This document shows, one piece after another, positions 8,182 through 19,408 of a stretch of DNA of 64,000 nt (position 1 is the stretch's first letter; each line of letters begins with the position of its first letter). The stretch is from the NCBI RefSeq assembly GCF_004307995.1, contig NZ_SIRE01000008.1, forward strand, positions 264,642 through 328,641, given 5' to 3'. A program made the position numbers and the translations under genes. The notes below the pieces were generated by a model. The model was not told the DNA's origin and did not search any database. It saw nothing but the letters and a program-made list of their open reading frames with translations. Source of the stretch: Paenibacillus thalictri (GTDB lineage: Bacteria; Bacillota; Bacilli; Paenibacillales; NBRC-103111).

Positions 8182-10200
8182 ATGGCATGGTGGTCAAATA
8201 ACAACTTAAGGCTGATTCAAAATAATCTTCGAGAGTCTGACGCAAATCTCGATGTCGATTTGTTAATGGGACAACTTAACGAGCTATCGGCAAATGTGCT
8301 GATGATGAATGCCGGAGGCATCGTGGCTTTTTATCCAACGAAGCTGGAATATCATTACAGGGCGACGGGGCAGCAGAAGGATCTGCTCCGGGAGGCGATT
8401 GATAAAGCGCATGACCATGGCATGAAGTTTATTGCCCGGTTTGATTTCAGCAAGGCGCATGAATCGATTTTGGCCCGTAAACCGGAATGGTTCTACCGGA
8501 CCAAGGAGGGGAAGGGGGTTAACTATTTTGGCATCGCGCATACTTGCCTAAACGGATATTACCAACGGGAATATTCGCTGCAGATCATTAACGAGGTCAT
8601 CTCCAACTATGAGGTGGACGGTATTTTCTTTAACATGTTCGGCTACATCACAAGGGATTACAGCGGCAACGATTACGGCCTTTGCCATTGCAGCAATTGC
8701 CGGGAGAGATTTCGCGAACTGTACCATTTGGAGCTGCCGGAGAAAGCAGACCCAAGCGATCCTGTGTACAAGCAGCACAAGTTGTTCCAGGAGCAAACGA
8801 CACGGGAGATGCTTGACCGGATTCACGATCTGGTAAAAAGTAAAAACAAAGATATCGCCATCTCGACCTATAACGAACATAAAGTGGACATTGTCCGCAA
8901 GGAGTCAAACACAGATAAAGCAAGGCCCCATCCCGTTTGGCTTTACTCCGCTTCGGAAAATGTGAAGTCACTGGAGGATTCCTGGGACGACAAGCTGATC
9001 AGCAACTGCTGTATCAATGCGGTCGATCTGGTGCACCGGTTTACGGCGGTGTCCAAACATGAGATCGCTATCCGGCTGAAAGAGAGCTTGGCCAGCGGCT
9101 CGGGGCTGGACTTCTGCATCATCGGCGTATTTGACGACTATCCTGACAGGGAGAACCTGCCGGTCGTCGCCGAAATTTTTCAATACCATAAGGAAAATGA
9201 AGCGTATTACGGGAATTTTCAATCCGTAAGCGAGGTAGCCCTAATCAAGCCAAGATCAACTGTACAATCCGATGCCAAGGAATATTTCGGGCTATTCAAA
9301 ATGCTGAAAGAAGAGCATGTGCTTTTTGACGTCATCCATCAAAATACACTGGTTCAGAGCAGAGAGCGGCTGAGCCGTTATAAGGTGGTGCTGATTCCGG
9401 ATATTATCGGGTTTACAGACGAGGAGCTTAACGTGCTGGAGCAGCTATCTCGCGAGGGCCGCTGTTTGTTCAGCACGGGCCGCTCATTCACCTTGGATGA
9501 TGCAAATCGGGCGTTTATGGAGCGAATTTTCGGCGCTTCTTGGGTGGAGACGCATCATTTCTACCGGGAAGCGGCGTATTTACAGACCGGAGACAAACAA
9601 GTGTTCAAAAGCTTCGGCCAGCGGGATTGGCTGCTGCTGGACGGTTCATTCTGCCGCGTACGATATGCCGAGAATATGACAAGGCATCTGCCCTTGGTAG
9701 TCCCATCCACCTTCGGGCCGCCGGAGAGGGCGTATGGACATAGTGTGTCCACGGAGTGGTTCGGCGCAGGCATTGGCGCAGGCGGACAGCACGGCAGCGG
9801 CACGACGGTACATCTGCCTTGGCAGCCCGGCCGGCTTTATTATATGTTCGGATATGCTGACAATAAACGGGTGATCACGGACCTTCTCGATCAAATTGTA
9901 TCCTATCGCAGTCATGTTACGACCAACGCGCCGCAAACGGTCGAATTGTTTTATAATAAAATAGATGAACAAACCTACATCCTACATCTGCTCAACGTGT
10001 CAGGTTTTAACGGTGTCACCTATTTCGAACCGGTTCCTGTTCACGATATTACCGTCACGCTGCCGCAAATAAAGGAATGCAAACATGTGGCGAGTTTGAT
10101 TCGCGGACAAAGTATTTTTTCCACGATGGATGAGCATGGCTTGACGCTTGAAGTGCCTCAACTTTCCGATTTTACAGCAATCCTGTTGAAAACCATATAA
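8182..10200 (+). CDS. GHL6-type glycoside-hydrolase-like protein
   Basis: The 672-residue cytoplasmic protein starts with a TIM-barrel-like region (NVLMMNAGGIVAFYPTKL, then EVDGIFFNMFGY around residues 139-150) that resembles the hypothetical glycosyl hydrolase family GHL6. A beta-galactosidase A4-like middle domain with an amidotransferase-type fold follows (ALIKPRSTVQSDAKEYFGLFKML, VLIPDIIGFTDEEL). The CxxC-like CHCSNC near residue 170 is noteworthy. GGAGG at 8168-8172 supports the ATG at 8182 rather than the TTG one codon earlier. It is the last gene of the first carbohydrate locus and probably processes the imported oligosaccharide. The substrate is unknown and the domain names are from memory. 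Confidence 0.75.
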   Translation: MAWWSNNNLRLIQNNLRESDANLDVDLLMGQLNELSANVLMMNAGGIVAFYPTKLEYHYRATGQQKDLLREAIDKAHDHGMKFIARFDFSKAHESILARKPEWFYRTKEGKGVNYFGIAHTCLNGYYQREYSLQIINEVISNYEVDGIFFNMFGYITRDYSGNDYGLCHCSNCRERFRELYHLELPEKADPSDPVYKQHKLFQEQTTREMLDRIHDLVKSKNKDIAISTYNEHKVDIVRKESNTDKARPHPVWLYSASENVKSLEDSWDDKLISNCCINAVDLVHRFTAVSKHEIAIRLKESLASGSGLDFCIIGVFDDYPDRENLPVVAEIFQYHKENEAYYGNFQSVSEVALIKPRSTVQSDAKEYFGLFKMLKEEHVLFDVIHQNTLVQSRERLSRYKVVLIPDIIGFTDEELNVLEQLSREGRCLFSTGRSFTLDDANRAFMERIFGASWVETHHFYREAAYLQTGDKQVFKSFGQRDWLLLDGSFCRVRYAENMTRHLPLVVPSTFGPPERAYGHSVSTEWFGAGIGAGGQHGSGTTVHLPWQPGRLYYMFGYADNKRVITDLLDQIVSYRSHVTTNAPQTVELFYNKIDEQTYILHLLNVSGFNGVTYFEPVPVHDITVTLPQIKECKHVASLIRGQSIFSTMDEHGLTLEVPQLSDFTAILLKTI

Positions 10201-10220
10201 ACCGTTCTTATTTTAATTTT

Positions 10221-10247
10221 GCCGCGTAAATCGCGGCTTTTATTGTT
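10221..10247 (+). terminator. Terminator closing the first glycan locus
   Basis: GCCGCG-TAAAT-CGCGGC followed by TTTTATTGTTTT lies 20 nt after the stop codon. The stem and loop are the same as in the terminator at 1286-1311. Confidence 0.8.
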
Positions 10248-10350
10248 TTCCACGGCAGGGTAAAATGAGATTAATGACACACACATCAGGAATTATGGAC
10301 GAAGATGACCCATAAAGTTAGTTGTAGCAACATACGAATGGGGGAGTCAA

Positions 10351-11022
10351 ATGTATTATCAACCATGGACTTTGTATTCTTCGCCCGCTTCACCCATAGT
10401 TCCCGCATGTCATCATACGATCGAAGTGACCGGGGAAGGGGTAGTCCCGGTAGCTCCTCAGAAAGCGATTATCACTCTGGGAGTTGTAACCGAGAATATC
10501 AGCTTAACTGCGGCTCAGAAAGAAAATGCGGGTACTGTTACCAATATCATCGAAGCTTTATTGAGCTTATCCGTCCCTAAGGAACATATTCAAACGACGC
10601 AATACAGCATCGATATCCAATATAATTATGAGGACGGCAAACAGACATTTCGAGACTATAAAGTCACTCATTTACTGCAGCTAACGATAGATAAAATCGA
10701 ACTGACCGGGTTTATCGTGGATACAGCCGTCAAGAACGGCGCCAATACGGTGTCGAACATCCAATTTACATTGGATCACCCGGAGACGGCCTATAACAAC
10801 GCCTTATCTTTAGCTATAAAAAATAGCCAGGAAAAAGCAGCAACCATAGCCAACACATTAGGCGTGAAGATTCATCCGCTTCCTTGCCTTGTTCAGGAGT
10901 TATCTCGGGCCAATGAACAACTTCCATCCCCCGTATCGTTTGCCATGAAGGCAGTTACGCCAATTCAGCCGGGGGAGTTGAGAATTTCCGCTGCGATTAA
11001 AGCCAATTTCACCTACAGTTAA
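10351..11022 (+). CDS. SIMPL domain protein (YggE/DUF541 type)
   Basis: The 223-residue protein contains the SIMPL pattern: VTGEGVVPVAPQKAIITLGV at the start, a central KVTHLLQLTI strand, an AVKNGANTVSNIQFTL segment and a repeated ALSLAIKNSQEKAATIAN helix. SIMPL proteins form oligomeric assemblies and are linked to stress responses in Gram-negatives (YggE), but their biochemical role in Firmicutes is unknown. GGGGGAG just upstream supports the ATG at 10351. No signal peptide is seen, unlike YggE. It appears to be a single-gene unit. Confidence 0.85.
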   Translation: MYYQPWTLYSSPASPIVPACHHTIEVTGEGVVPVAPQKAIITLGVVTENISLTAAQKENAGTVTNIIEALLSLSVPKEHIQTTQYSIDIQYNYEDGKQTFRDYKVTHLLQLTIDKIELTGFIVDTAVKNGANTVSNIQFTLDHPETAYNNALSLAIKNSQEKAATIANTLGVKIHPLPCLVQELSRANEQLPSPVSFAMKAVTPIQPGELRISAAIKANFTYS

Positions 11023-11070
11023 AGCCGGAAATACGCCTCGTAGAAGCAGAGTTGAGGGGAAGGAGGGAAT

Positions 11071-11096
11071 GAAAAAAAGCCCTTAAAAGAGCTTTC
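11071..11096 (-). terminator. Terminator of the small leftward membrane-protein gene
   Basis: Read leftward, AAAGCTC-TTTTAA-GGGCTTT is followed by a run of T. The stop codon of the small gene (11083-11085) lies inside the loop, so gene and terminator overlap. Confidence 0.7.
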
Positions 11097-11280
11097 GGAA
11101 TCTTGCCGTATTGGGTTTACGTAATTGTTTTCTTCCAACCCACGCGATGCCGGTTATAGAAAACACAATAAGAATGCAGCCTTCAAAAACGGATATATGA
11201 TCATCATTAGTCCATACAAGCGTAAGGAAAAATAAAATCCACAAATTGACGTAAATGTATTCATAAAGTAACCTCGGCAA
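11083..11280 (-). CDS. Small two-segment membrane protein (65 aa)
   Basis: A TTG start at 11278-11280 lies 8 nt downstream of GGGGAGGG on the minus strand and gives a 65-residue product. It has two hydrophobic segments (YVNLWILFFLTLVW and GCILIVFSITGIAWVG) and a basic tail RKQLRKPNTARFRK. The intrinsic terminator overlapping its stop codon, together with a good ribosome binding site, argues that it is a real gene. I do not recognise a family. A longer frame to 11361 has an N-terminus without a ribosome binding site and is less likely. Confidence 0.6.
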   Translation of the reverse strand: MPRLLYEYIYVNLWILFFLTLVWTNDDHISVFEGCILIVFSITGIAWVGRKQLRKPNTARFRKLF

Positions 11281-11327
11281 TTTAACATCCCTCCCCTGAG
11301 TACATTTTATATGAAGAATAAGAGGAT

Positions 11328-12002
11328 GTGAATGATGTGGAGAAAATAATTTTGAAAGCATTTACATTTTTATGTAATCAAGGGTTTGATTGGTCGATAT
11401 GCGGCGGTACAGCAATTGATTTATTTATAGGCAGGCAAACTCGCATACATAAAGATCTGGATGTTGCTGTATTTTGGGAAGATAGGAATTCAATCATTGA
11501 ATTGATGTTAAGTTCGGGCTGGAGAGTACTTCAGGCATGTGGCGGTGGCGTAGTTCAAGAGCTAAAGGGGATGCAAAAGGAGTCATTTGAAAAGCGAAAT
11601 TTATTTTGTTTTAATGCCCATGAGGAACGGGTTAGATTGGAGCTGATTGAAGAAGAAAGGTATCGGTTTGGACTGGAAAAGACGGAACAACGGGATTTTA
11701 CATATGTTGAATTCCTTTTTAATGACCGCCATAATGGAGAATTATACTTACCAGGGAATTCGAACATTAAACGCGAGCTGAATAAAGCTATATTATCAGC
11801 TTCGGATGAAGTGCCTTATCTGGCTCCTGAATTAGTTCTATTTTATAAATCAAGTTATTTGAATGGTTCCGATGCGGCGGATCATCATCAAGACTTTGCA
11901 GTGACCTTACCACATCTTAATGTGGAGCAAAAGGGATGGCTAAGGGAAGCCCTTGAAAAGCAATATTCTAAAGATCACGCCTGGTTAAAAAGATTGAACT
12001 GA
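11328..12002 (+). CDS. Nucleotidyltransferase-like protein, ANT(2'')/PF10706 type
   Basis: The 224-residue protein has the nucleotidyltransferase signature GG-TAIDLF-x7-HKDLDVAVF at residues about 26-46, with the paired Asp residues of a metal-binding active site. This layout matches the aminoglycoside-2''-adenylyltransferase-like family, whose members also include many uncharacterised proteins. AGAGG at 11321-11325 is very close to the GTG at 11328, so the in-frame GTG at 11337 may be the real start. Drug modification is possible but not shown. Confidence 0.7.
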   Translation: MNDVEKIILKAFTFLCNQGFDWSICGGTAIDLFIGRQTRIHKDLDVAVFWEDRNSIIELMLSSGWRVLQACGGGVVQELKGMQKESFEKRNLFCFNAHEERVRLELIEEERYRFGLEKTEQRDFTYVEFLFNDRHNGELYLPGNSNIKRELNKAILSASDEVPYLAPELVLFYKSSYLNGSDAADHHQDFAVTLPHLNVEQKGWLREALEKQYSKDHAWLKRLN

Positions 12003-12106
12003 CGGCTGACGACGTCGGAAGGATAGATGCCGTGGCAGCGGAGCAGCCAAATATTCAATAGGATTTATGATTTTGCAGGATATGAGTGAAAAAGGAGATG
12101 CCGGCT

Positions 12107-12739
12107 TTGAGCAAAAAGGTGGATTATAAAAAAGATTACAAGCAGTTCTATATGCCGAAACCGGTACCGGACATCTTGTTTGTACCGAAGATGCCGTTTA
12201 TTATGGTTGATGGATCCGGGGATCCGAATGGCGAGGCATTCGCCATGGCAGTTGAAGCTTTATACAGTATGAGTTATTCGGTGCGAATGTCCTACAAAAG
12301 TAAAGATGTGCCCGTTGGATATTACGACTATACGGTTTTTCCGCTTGAGGGCCAATGGGACTTGCTTGATCGCTCAAAACCGGCGACGGACAAAAGCAAT
12401 TTTAAGTATACGGTCATGATACGCCAACCCGATTTTTTGACTGAAGAAGGGTTCGAGCGATTTTGGGAACAGACAAAAAAGAAAAAACAAAATCCGTTCC
12501 TTGAGAAAGTCCGGTTTGAACATGCGGAAGACGGATGGAGTTGTCAAATGATGCACGTGGGAAGCTTTGATAATGAGCCAGAAAGTTTTGCGCGTATGGA
12601 AGCGTTTTGCAGTGAAAATGGATTTATCCGTTCAAGCAAAATTCATCGGGAAATTTATTTATCGGATCCCCGACGAATTGAACCGTCCAAGATGAAAACC
12701 GTGTTAAGATTCCCTGTCAACAAATTAAACAAACCTTGA
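12107..12739 (+). CDS. GyrI-like small-molecule-binding domain protein
   Basis: The 210-residue product matches stand-alone GyrI-like proteins of Firmicutes, with the characteristic opening DYKKDYKQFYMPK and FIMVDGSGDPNG. Such domains bind small hydrophobic or cationic molecules in BmrR-like regulators, but here there is no DNA-binding domain. The TTG at 12107 is preferred since AAAGGAG at 12091-12097 is 9 nt upstream and homologues start at about this point. A GTG at 12086 in the same frame would precede the ribosome binding site. Confidence 0.82.
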   Translation: MSKKVDYKKDYKQFYMPKPVPDILFVPKMPFIMVDGSGDPNGEAFAMAVEALYSMSYSVRMSYKSKDVPVGYYDYTVFPLEGQWDLLDRSKPATDKSNFKYTVMIRQPDFLTEEGFERFWEQTKKKKQNPFLEKVRFEHAEDGWSCQMMHVGSFDNEPESFARMEAFCSENGFIRSSKIHREIYLSDPRRIEPSKMKTVLRFPVNKLNKP

Positions 12740-12886
12740 TATCCAGACATTACGTTATTGGACAAGCTAGTCAATTGAAAATTGAAAACCGGCATCCTCG
12801 ATTTTCGCAATCCGTAAGAAATGTTCTCATGTTCGGCATGTTAGGATGAAGGGGATAAGACGGTGTTGACCAGAGGAGCGATTACC

Positions 12887-13375
12887 ATGAACGTTATTGA
12901 GGATTGGATCGGCGAATTAAAAAGGGAAGCCGTATCGACGCGGACGCTTCTCGAAAGAATTCCGGAAGACAAGTTTTCTTGGAGGCCTCATCCGAAATCG
13001 ATGTCTTTAGGACAACTCGCCTTGCACACTGCGGGAGTGGCCGGTGGGCTGGCTCTGTTGCTTGACGAAGCAGTCAGCGAACTTCCGGTCGTTCCGCTGC
13101 TGGAGCCTGCCACTCGGCAAGAACTGCTCGAATCGCTGGAGTGGAGCGTGTCTCTCGCCGAGAGCAAGCTTCGGGAATGGGGAGAAGATTACTTAAGGAA
13201 TACGTGGAAGCTCGTCAACAAAGGGGAAACCATCTTGGAGGCGCCACGGATCGACATGGCGCGTGCGCTGATGTTTAATCACGTGTATCATCATCGGGGG
13301 CAGTTAACGGTCTATCTCCGACTGCTTGACATACCGGTTCCAGGAACATACGGCCCCAGTGCGGACGAAAATTAA
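12887..13375 (+). CDS. DinB-like metal-dependent four-helix protein
   Basis: The 162-residue protein has a DinB/YfiT-like arrangement. A first His lies in QLALHTAG and two further His lie in FNHVYHHRGQLTVYLRLL near the C-terminus, the usual metal triad. Members include thiol-dependent transferases and proteins of unknown activity. GAGGAG 9 nt upstream supports the ATG at 12887 over the GTG at 12863. A terminator closes the gene. Confidence 0.85.
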   Translation: MNVIEDWIGELKREAVSTRTLLERIPEDKFSWRPHPKSMSLGQLALHTAGVAGGLALLLDEAVSELPVVPLLEPATRQELLESLEWSVSLAESKLREWGEDYLRNTWKLVNKGETILEAPRIDMARALMFNHVYHHRGQLTVYLRLLDIPVPGTYGPSADEN

Positions 13376-13386
13376 ACGCTCATTCT

Positions 13387-13414
13387 AAACTCCTTGCCCA
13401 GCAGGGAGTTTTTT
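13387..13414 (+). terminator. Terminator after the DinB-like gene
   Basis: AAACTCC at 13387-13393 pairs with GGAGTTT, which runs into TTTT. Confidence 0.75.
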
Positions 13415-13542
13415 AGATTTTTAAAATCAAAAAAACCTCAAGCATTTCTGCCAGGTTCTCAGGTATTGTTGCATATAAACAAACACGATGATATAATCAT
13501 TTTACGAATATTCACGGTAGAATGAACATAAATATGACATCT

Positions 13543-13557
13543 TACAATTTAATTGTA
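13543..13557. promoter_or_regulatory. Palindrome TACAATT-T-AATTGTA upstream of rph
   Basis: A perfect 7-bp inverted repeat with a single central base lies about 60 nt before the rph start. It could be an operator. The actinobacterial rifamycin-associated element (a GC-rich 19-bp palindrome) is not present. Confidence 0.4.
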
Positions 13558-13616
13558 GCATGCCGGTAAACCCTTGTCAAATGTTTTCTCAATTTAATGG
13601 TTAGGAGCGATATTAA

Positions 13617-16217
<2,601 letters not shown>

Positions 16218-16227
16218 GCCGCAGGAT

Positions 16228-16316
16228 AATTGGTCATAGTGGCCTCCTCACGAATGATTTGCTTTGTCATCCAACAATGCATACGGATCATTCTAGCAGG
16301 GGGCACTATGACCAAT
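16228..16316. repeat. 89-nt nested inverted repeat at the rph/gldG-like junction
   Basis: ATTGGTCATAGTG (16228-16240) is perfectly complementary to CACTATGACCAAT (16304-16316). Inside it GAATGAT (16251-16257) pairs with ATCATTC (16288-16294). There is no T-run, so it is not an ordinary terminator. I see no clear target duplication. It could be a tiny inverted-repeat element, the remnant of one, or a recombination scar. Confidence 0.6.
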
Positions 16317-16325
16317 AAGGTATGA

Positions 16326-17099
16326 ATGAAAACCCTTAAAATTGTAACAACACCTGCCAAAGACTGGACAGCAGAGATGGCAAATAAAGTAAAAAATTAT
16401 TTGCAAAATGGCGGAAAAGCGGTGTTTGCGCTTAATTTTACAACTTCCGGGTTTCCTAATCTCATGTCAGTGTTGGGTGCCTACGGAGTGTCTGTAGATA
16501 ATAAGGTGATCATAGAACCAAATACAAACAATGCTTTACCTAATCAACCTACGGTATTGCTGCCTAATATGGAAGCAACTGAAATTACAAAAAATATGGC
16601 AGACAAACAATACAAAGTGTTGCTGCCGGTAGCAACTGACATTAAACAAAATGATATAAAGAGAACTTCTTTAAAAATCAATCCGTTATTAACCAGTTCA
16701 ACTAAGGCGTATGCTAAAAATAGCTCGGCTCAAAGTATTGAAAAAGCGAATGGCGATATGTCAGGGCCGTTTAATCTGGCAGTCATGATTACGGATTATA
16801 CGAATACGCAAGCGTATGTCGAAACCAAATTAATCGTGATGGGTACAGATACGTTAATATCGCCTGAATCCAACTCAGTATCCGGGGGAACGAATTATAA
16901 TTTCATAGTAAATTCAATAAATTGGACTCAAGGCAAAGAAAGCGGAAGCTACATCCCTCCTAAAGCCCCTAATGTGGCTGCCCAGTTGCAATTAAGTGGC
17001 GGACAAGCGGTTCTCATAACATTAATAACCGTAATTGTCATTCCATTCATGCTATTAACTAGTGGCATTGTGGTTTGGGCTAGAAGGAGAAACAGCTAA
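16326..17099 (+). pseudogene. GldG-like ABC export auxiliary protein, N-terminal half missing
   Basis: The 257 residues begin directly in the middle of the GldG-type fold. TPAKDWTAEMANKVKNYLQ is followed by GGKAVFALNF, which in full-length proteins of about 450-500 residues comes well after an N-terminal membrane anchor. The C-terminal membrane segment and the basic WARRRNS end are intact. Normally the gene follows an ABC ATPase and a permease gene. All of these are absent, and rph lies upstream instead. The TAA is immediately followed by the ATG of the DUF4340 gene. The ATG at 16326 may be fortuitous, so expression is doubtful. Confidence 0.7.
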
Positions 17100-18566
17100 A
17101 TGAAGAAAAAAATGATATTTTTAAGCGCGGTGGCCGCGGTTTTGGTTATCCTATTGATGATTCAATTTGCAATTCAACCCATTGATAATCAAAAAGGAAC
17201 TCAAGCAGCGGCAGCGGAAACAACCGTGTCAACACCCGCATTTTCGATTGATGGCAATGAAAGCGATGTAAAAGAAATCAAAATCGTAAACGCAGCCGGT
17301 ATGGTTGAATTGGTACATGCAAAGGGGACTTCGGGTAACGAGAGTAAAGATTGGGTTTTGGGAACAAAACCGGACTTTCCGGTTGACCAGGAGTTGTTAA
17401 ACGAAATTGCTGTAAGCGCTATATCTACGAAGTTCAGTTTGCTTGACGAACATGCAGCGAATGTACAGCAATTCGGGTTAGGTCCTGCACATGCTGAAGT
17501 GATTGTTTCTCTCAAAAATGGAAGAGATTATACAATAAAAATAGGTAAACCAACTCCGGACCAGGCCAATTATTATGCTGCTATTGAAAATGAAAAAGGA
17601 ATTTATTTAATGAGCAGCGGTAATGCAGCCAAATTATTAGTAAGTTCAAACGATTTGTTTGACAAAAACTTGCCTGAAATGAATTTGAAAAACTTGAAGT
17701 CAATGGAGGTACTTAAGTCAGCTCAGCTTTTTTTAGATCTGAAAGCCAAACAAAACATAACGTCTACACCTGCAGCTTTAACAGGAGGGCAGCCTTTACC
17801 AACCAATCATTTAGTTATGAAGTACCCTATACCTGATAGAGATGTTTACTTGGAGGATTTCGCCAAACGTGCTTTTGGATTAAACGCGGGTGCCTTCAAT
17901 ATAACTAGTAACACGATAAAAGTAATATCACTGGTTGAGGAGAAGCAGTCAGACTTGGGACGTTACGGGCTTTCGGTGCCTGCATTAGAGCTTAACATTC
18001 AAGATGATAAAAATAATTATCATCTAATGTTCGGTGACGCTAGCGGCGATATCATGTATGCTAAATTTGCTGATAAGAACTATATTTTTTCGATAAGCAG
18101 AGAGAGTGTCCATCCATTACTTACATTTGAGCCCATTCAGTTCATAGATCGCTTTTTGGCCCTAATCAATATAATTGATTGTAACCAAATTTCAATCGAA
18201 ACTTCATCTGCGAAATTCGATGTAAACATGAATCACAAACAATTACCTTCAGCAAGCGGACAATCAACCCAAGGAGAAATACAAAGCGGAACCATTAACG
18301 GTAAAATGATCGAGCTTGATCAATTAAAAAAGTTGTATCAAATGATCATAGGACTGAGTTTTGATGCGTTCATAGAACCTGTAGAAAAACCTGGAGATCC
18401 ATTAACTACGATAAAATATACAACTATAAAAGGAGAAAAGACCGTAACGTTCTATCAATATAACGATAACTTCTATGTAGTCAAAGTAGATGATGGACCT
18501 GCTCAATATTTAATAAATGAACAAGCCGTTCATGAAGTCATTACGGCCTGCAAGGAAAGCATGTAA
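17100..18566 (+). CDS. DUF4340 domain protein of a GldFG-type export system
   Basis: The 488-residue protein has one N-terminal membrane anchor (residues about 4-24) and an extracytoplasmic part with DUF4340-like repeats: DWVLGTKPDFPVDQELLNEI, FGLGPAHAEVIVSLKNG, and again RYGLSVPALELNIQD. Such proteins are encoded with GldG-like proteins and a GldA/GldF-like ABC transporter of unknown substrate. Here the transporter genes are missing, so this gene is probably an orphan of a deleted operon. Its start codon directly follows the stop of the truncated gldG-like gene. Confidence 0.82.
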   Translation: MKKKMIFLSAVAAVLVILLMIQFAIQPIDNQKGTQAAAAETTVSTPAFSIDGNESDVKEIKIVNAAGMVELVHAKGTSGNESKDWVLGTKPDFPVDQELLNEIAVSAISTKFSLLDEHAANVQQFGLGPAHAEVIVSLKNGRDYTIKIGKPTPDQANYYAAIENEKGIYLMSSGNAAKLLVSSNDLFDKNLPEMNLKNLKSMEVLKSAQLFLDLKAKQNITSTPAALTGGQPLPTNHLVMKYPIPDRDVYLEDFAKRAFGLNAGAFNITSNTIKVISLVEEKQSDLGRYGLSVPALELNIQDDKNNYHLMFGDASGDIMYAKFADKNYIFSISRESVHPLLTFEPIQFIDRFLALINIIDCNQISIETSSAKFDVNMNHKQLPSASGQSTQGEIQSGTINGKMIELDQLKKLYQMIIGLSFDAFIEPVEKPGDPLTTIKYTTIKGEKTVTFYQYNDNFYVVKVDDGPAQYLINEQAVHEVITACKESM

Positions 18567-18597
18567 CAATCACATTATGAGTTAGGGGATGGCACTT

Positions 18598-19317
18598 GTG
18601 AAAGCACTAATTATTTCTGATGTCCACGCCAATATTTATGCATTGGAAAACATATGGAAACAAGAGAAAGACAGTGATGTCATTTATTGTGCGGGGGATT
18701 TGGTTGATTACGGACCTTTTCCTAAGGAAGTAATACAGTGGGTTACAGAGCATAAGGTTTTATGCGTGAAAGGAAACCATGATGAGCGTGTAGCTGCCTT
18801 ATATCGCAACAAAGATCAATTGTGGAATGTTTCGGATGAGGAGCGAACTTGGGCACATGACAATGCTCAGAAGCTGAATGAGGCGGAAATTGAATTTTTG
18901 GAAAATCTGCCGCAATCAATCACATTCACTATGGATTCTATTGGATACAGCATGCAGCATATGTACAACAATTACGAGACCATTGCCAGCCTTCACCATT
19001 ATTATAACTTTTGGGAACAGATGACCAAAGAACCGATTGCGAGCATGGAACATAAACGAATGATATTCGGCCACACGCACCGGAGAGCTATTCATTATCT
19101 CAGCAACCATGAACTTTGGATGAATCCCGGTAGTATCTCGTATCGCAGGCCGGACGATCCGTCTAAAGAAGCACATTATATGACAATCACAGATGGGCGT
19201 ATCGATATGAAGAGTTTATCGTATGATCGTTCACCTCTGCTGCAGGCAACCTTGTCCACAACACTTAAGCAAAAAGGAGAACGAGATGTAGCTCTTGTCT
19301 TTTTCGGAGAAAAGTAG
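18598..19317 (+). CDS. YfcE/MJ0936-type metallophosphoesterase
   Basis: The 239-residue protein shows the calcineurin-like motif series: SDVHAN near residue 7, GDLVDYGP near 35, GNHDE near 60, FGHTHR near 157 and NPGS near 175. These ligate a dinuclear metal centre. Members hydrolyse phosphodiesters, but the substrate cannot be told from sequence. The GTG at 18598 (AGGGG 9 nt upstream) gives the usual family N-terminus KALIISDVHAN and is preferred over the ATG at 18589. Confidence 0.85.
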   Translation: MKALIISDVHANIYALENIWKQEKDSDVIYCAGDLVDYGPFPKEVIQWVTEHKVLCVKGNHDERVAALYRNKDQLWNVSDEERTWAHDNAQKLNEAEIEFLENLPQSITFTMDSIGYSMQHMYNNYETIASLHHYYNFWEQMTKEPIASMEHKRMIFGHTHRRAIHYLSNHELWMNPGSISYRRPDDPSKEAHYMTITDGRIDMKSLSYDRSPLLQATLSTTLKQKGERDVALVFFGEK

Positions 19318-19349
19318 AGGAGCTGCTGTAAATTCAAGTTTTTTATTTT

Positions 19350-19397
19350 ATCGGGGCAGATTCTTAAGACAAATCAGTGTCAAGAATCCGCCCCGAT
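19350..19397. terminator. Strong hairpin between convergent genes
   Basis: ATCGGGGC-A-GATTCTT (19350-19365) pairs with AAGAATC-C-GCCCCGAT (19382-19397), one mismatch in 16. The position between convergent genes suggests a terminator, although the T-run is weak on both sides. Confidence 0.6.
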
Positions 19398-19408
19398 GTG
19401 TATTCCTT

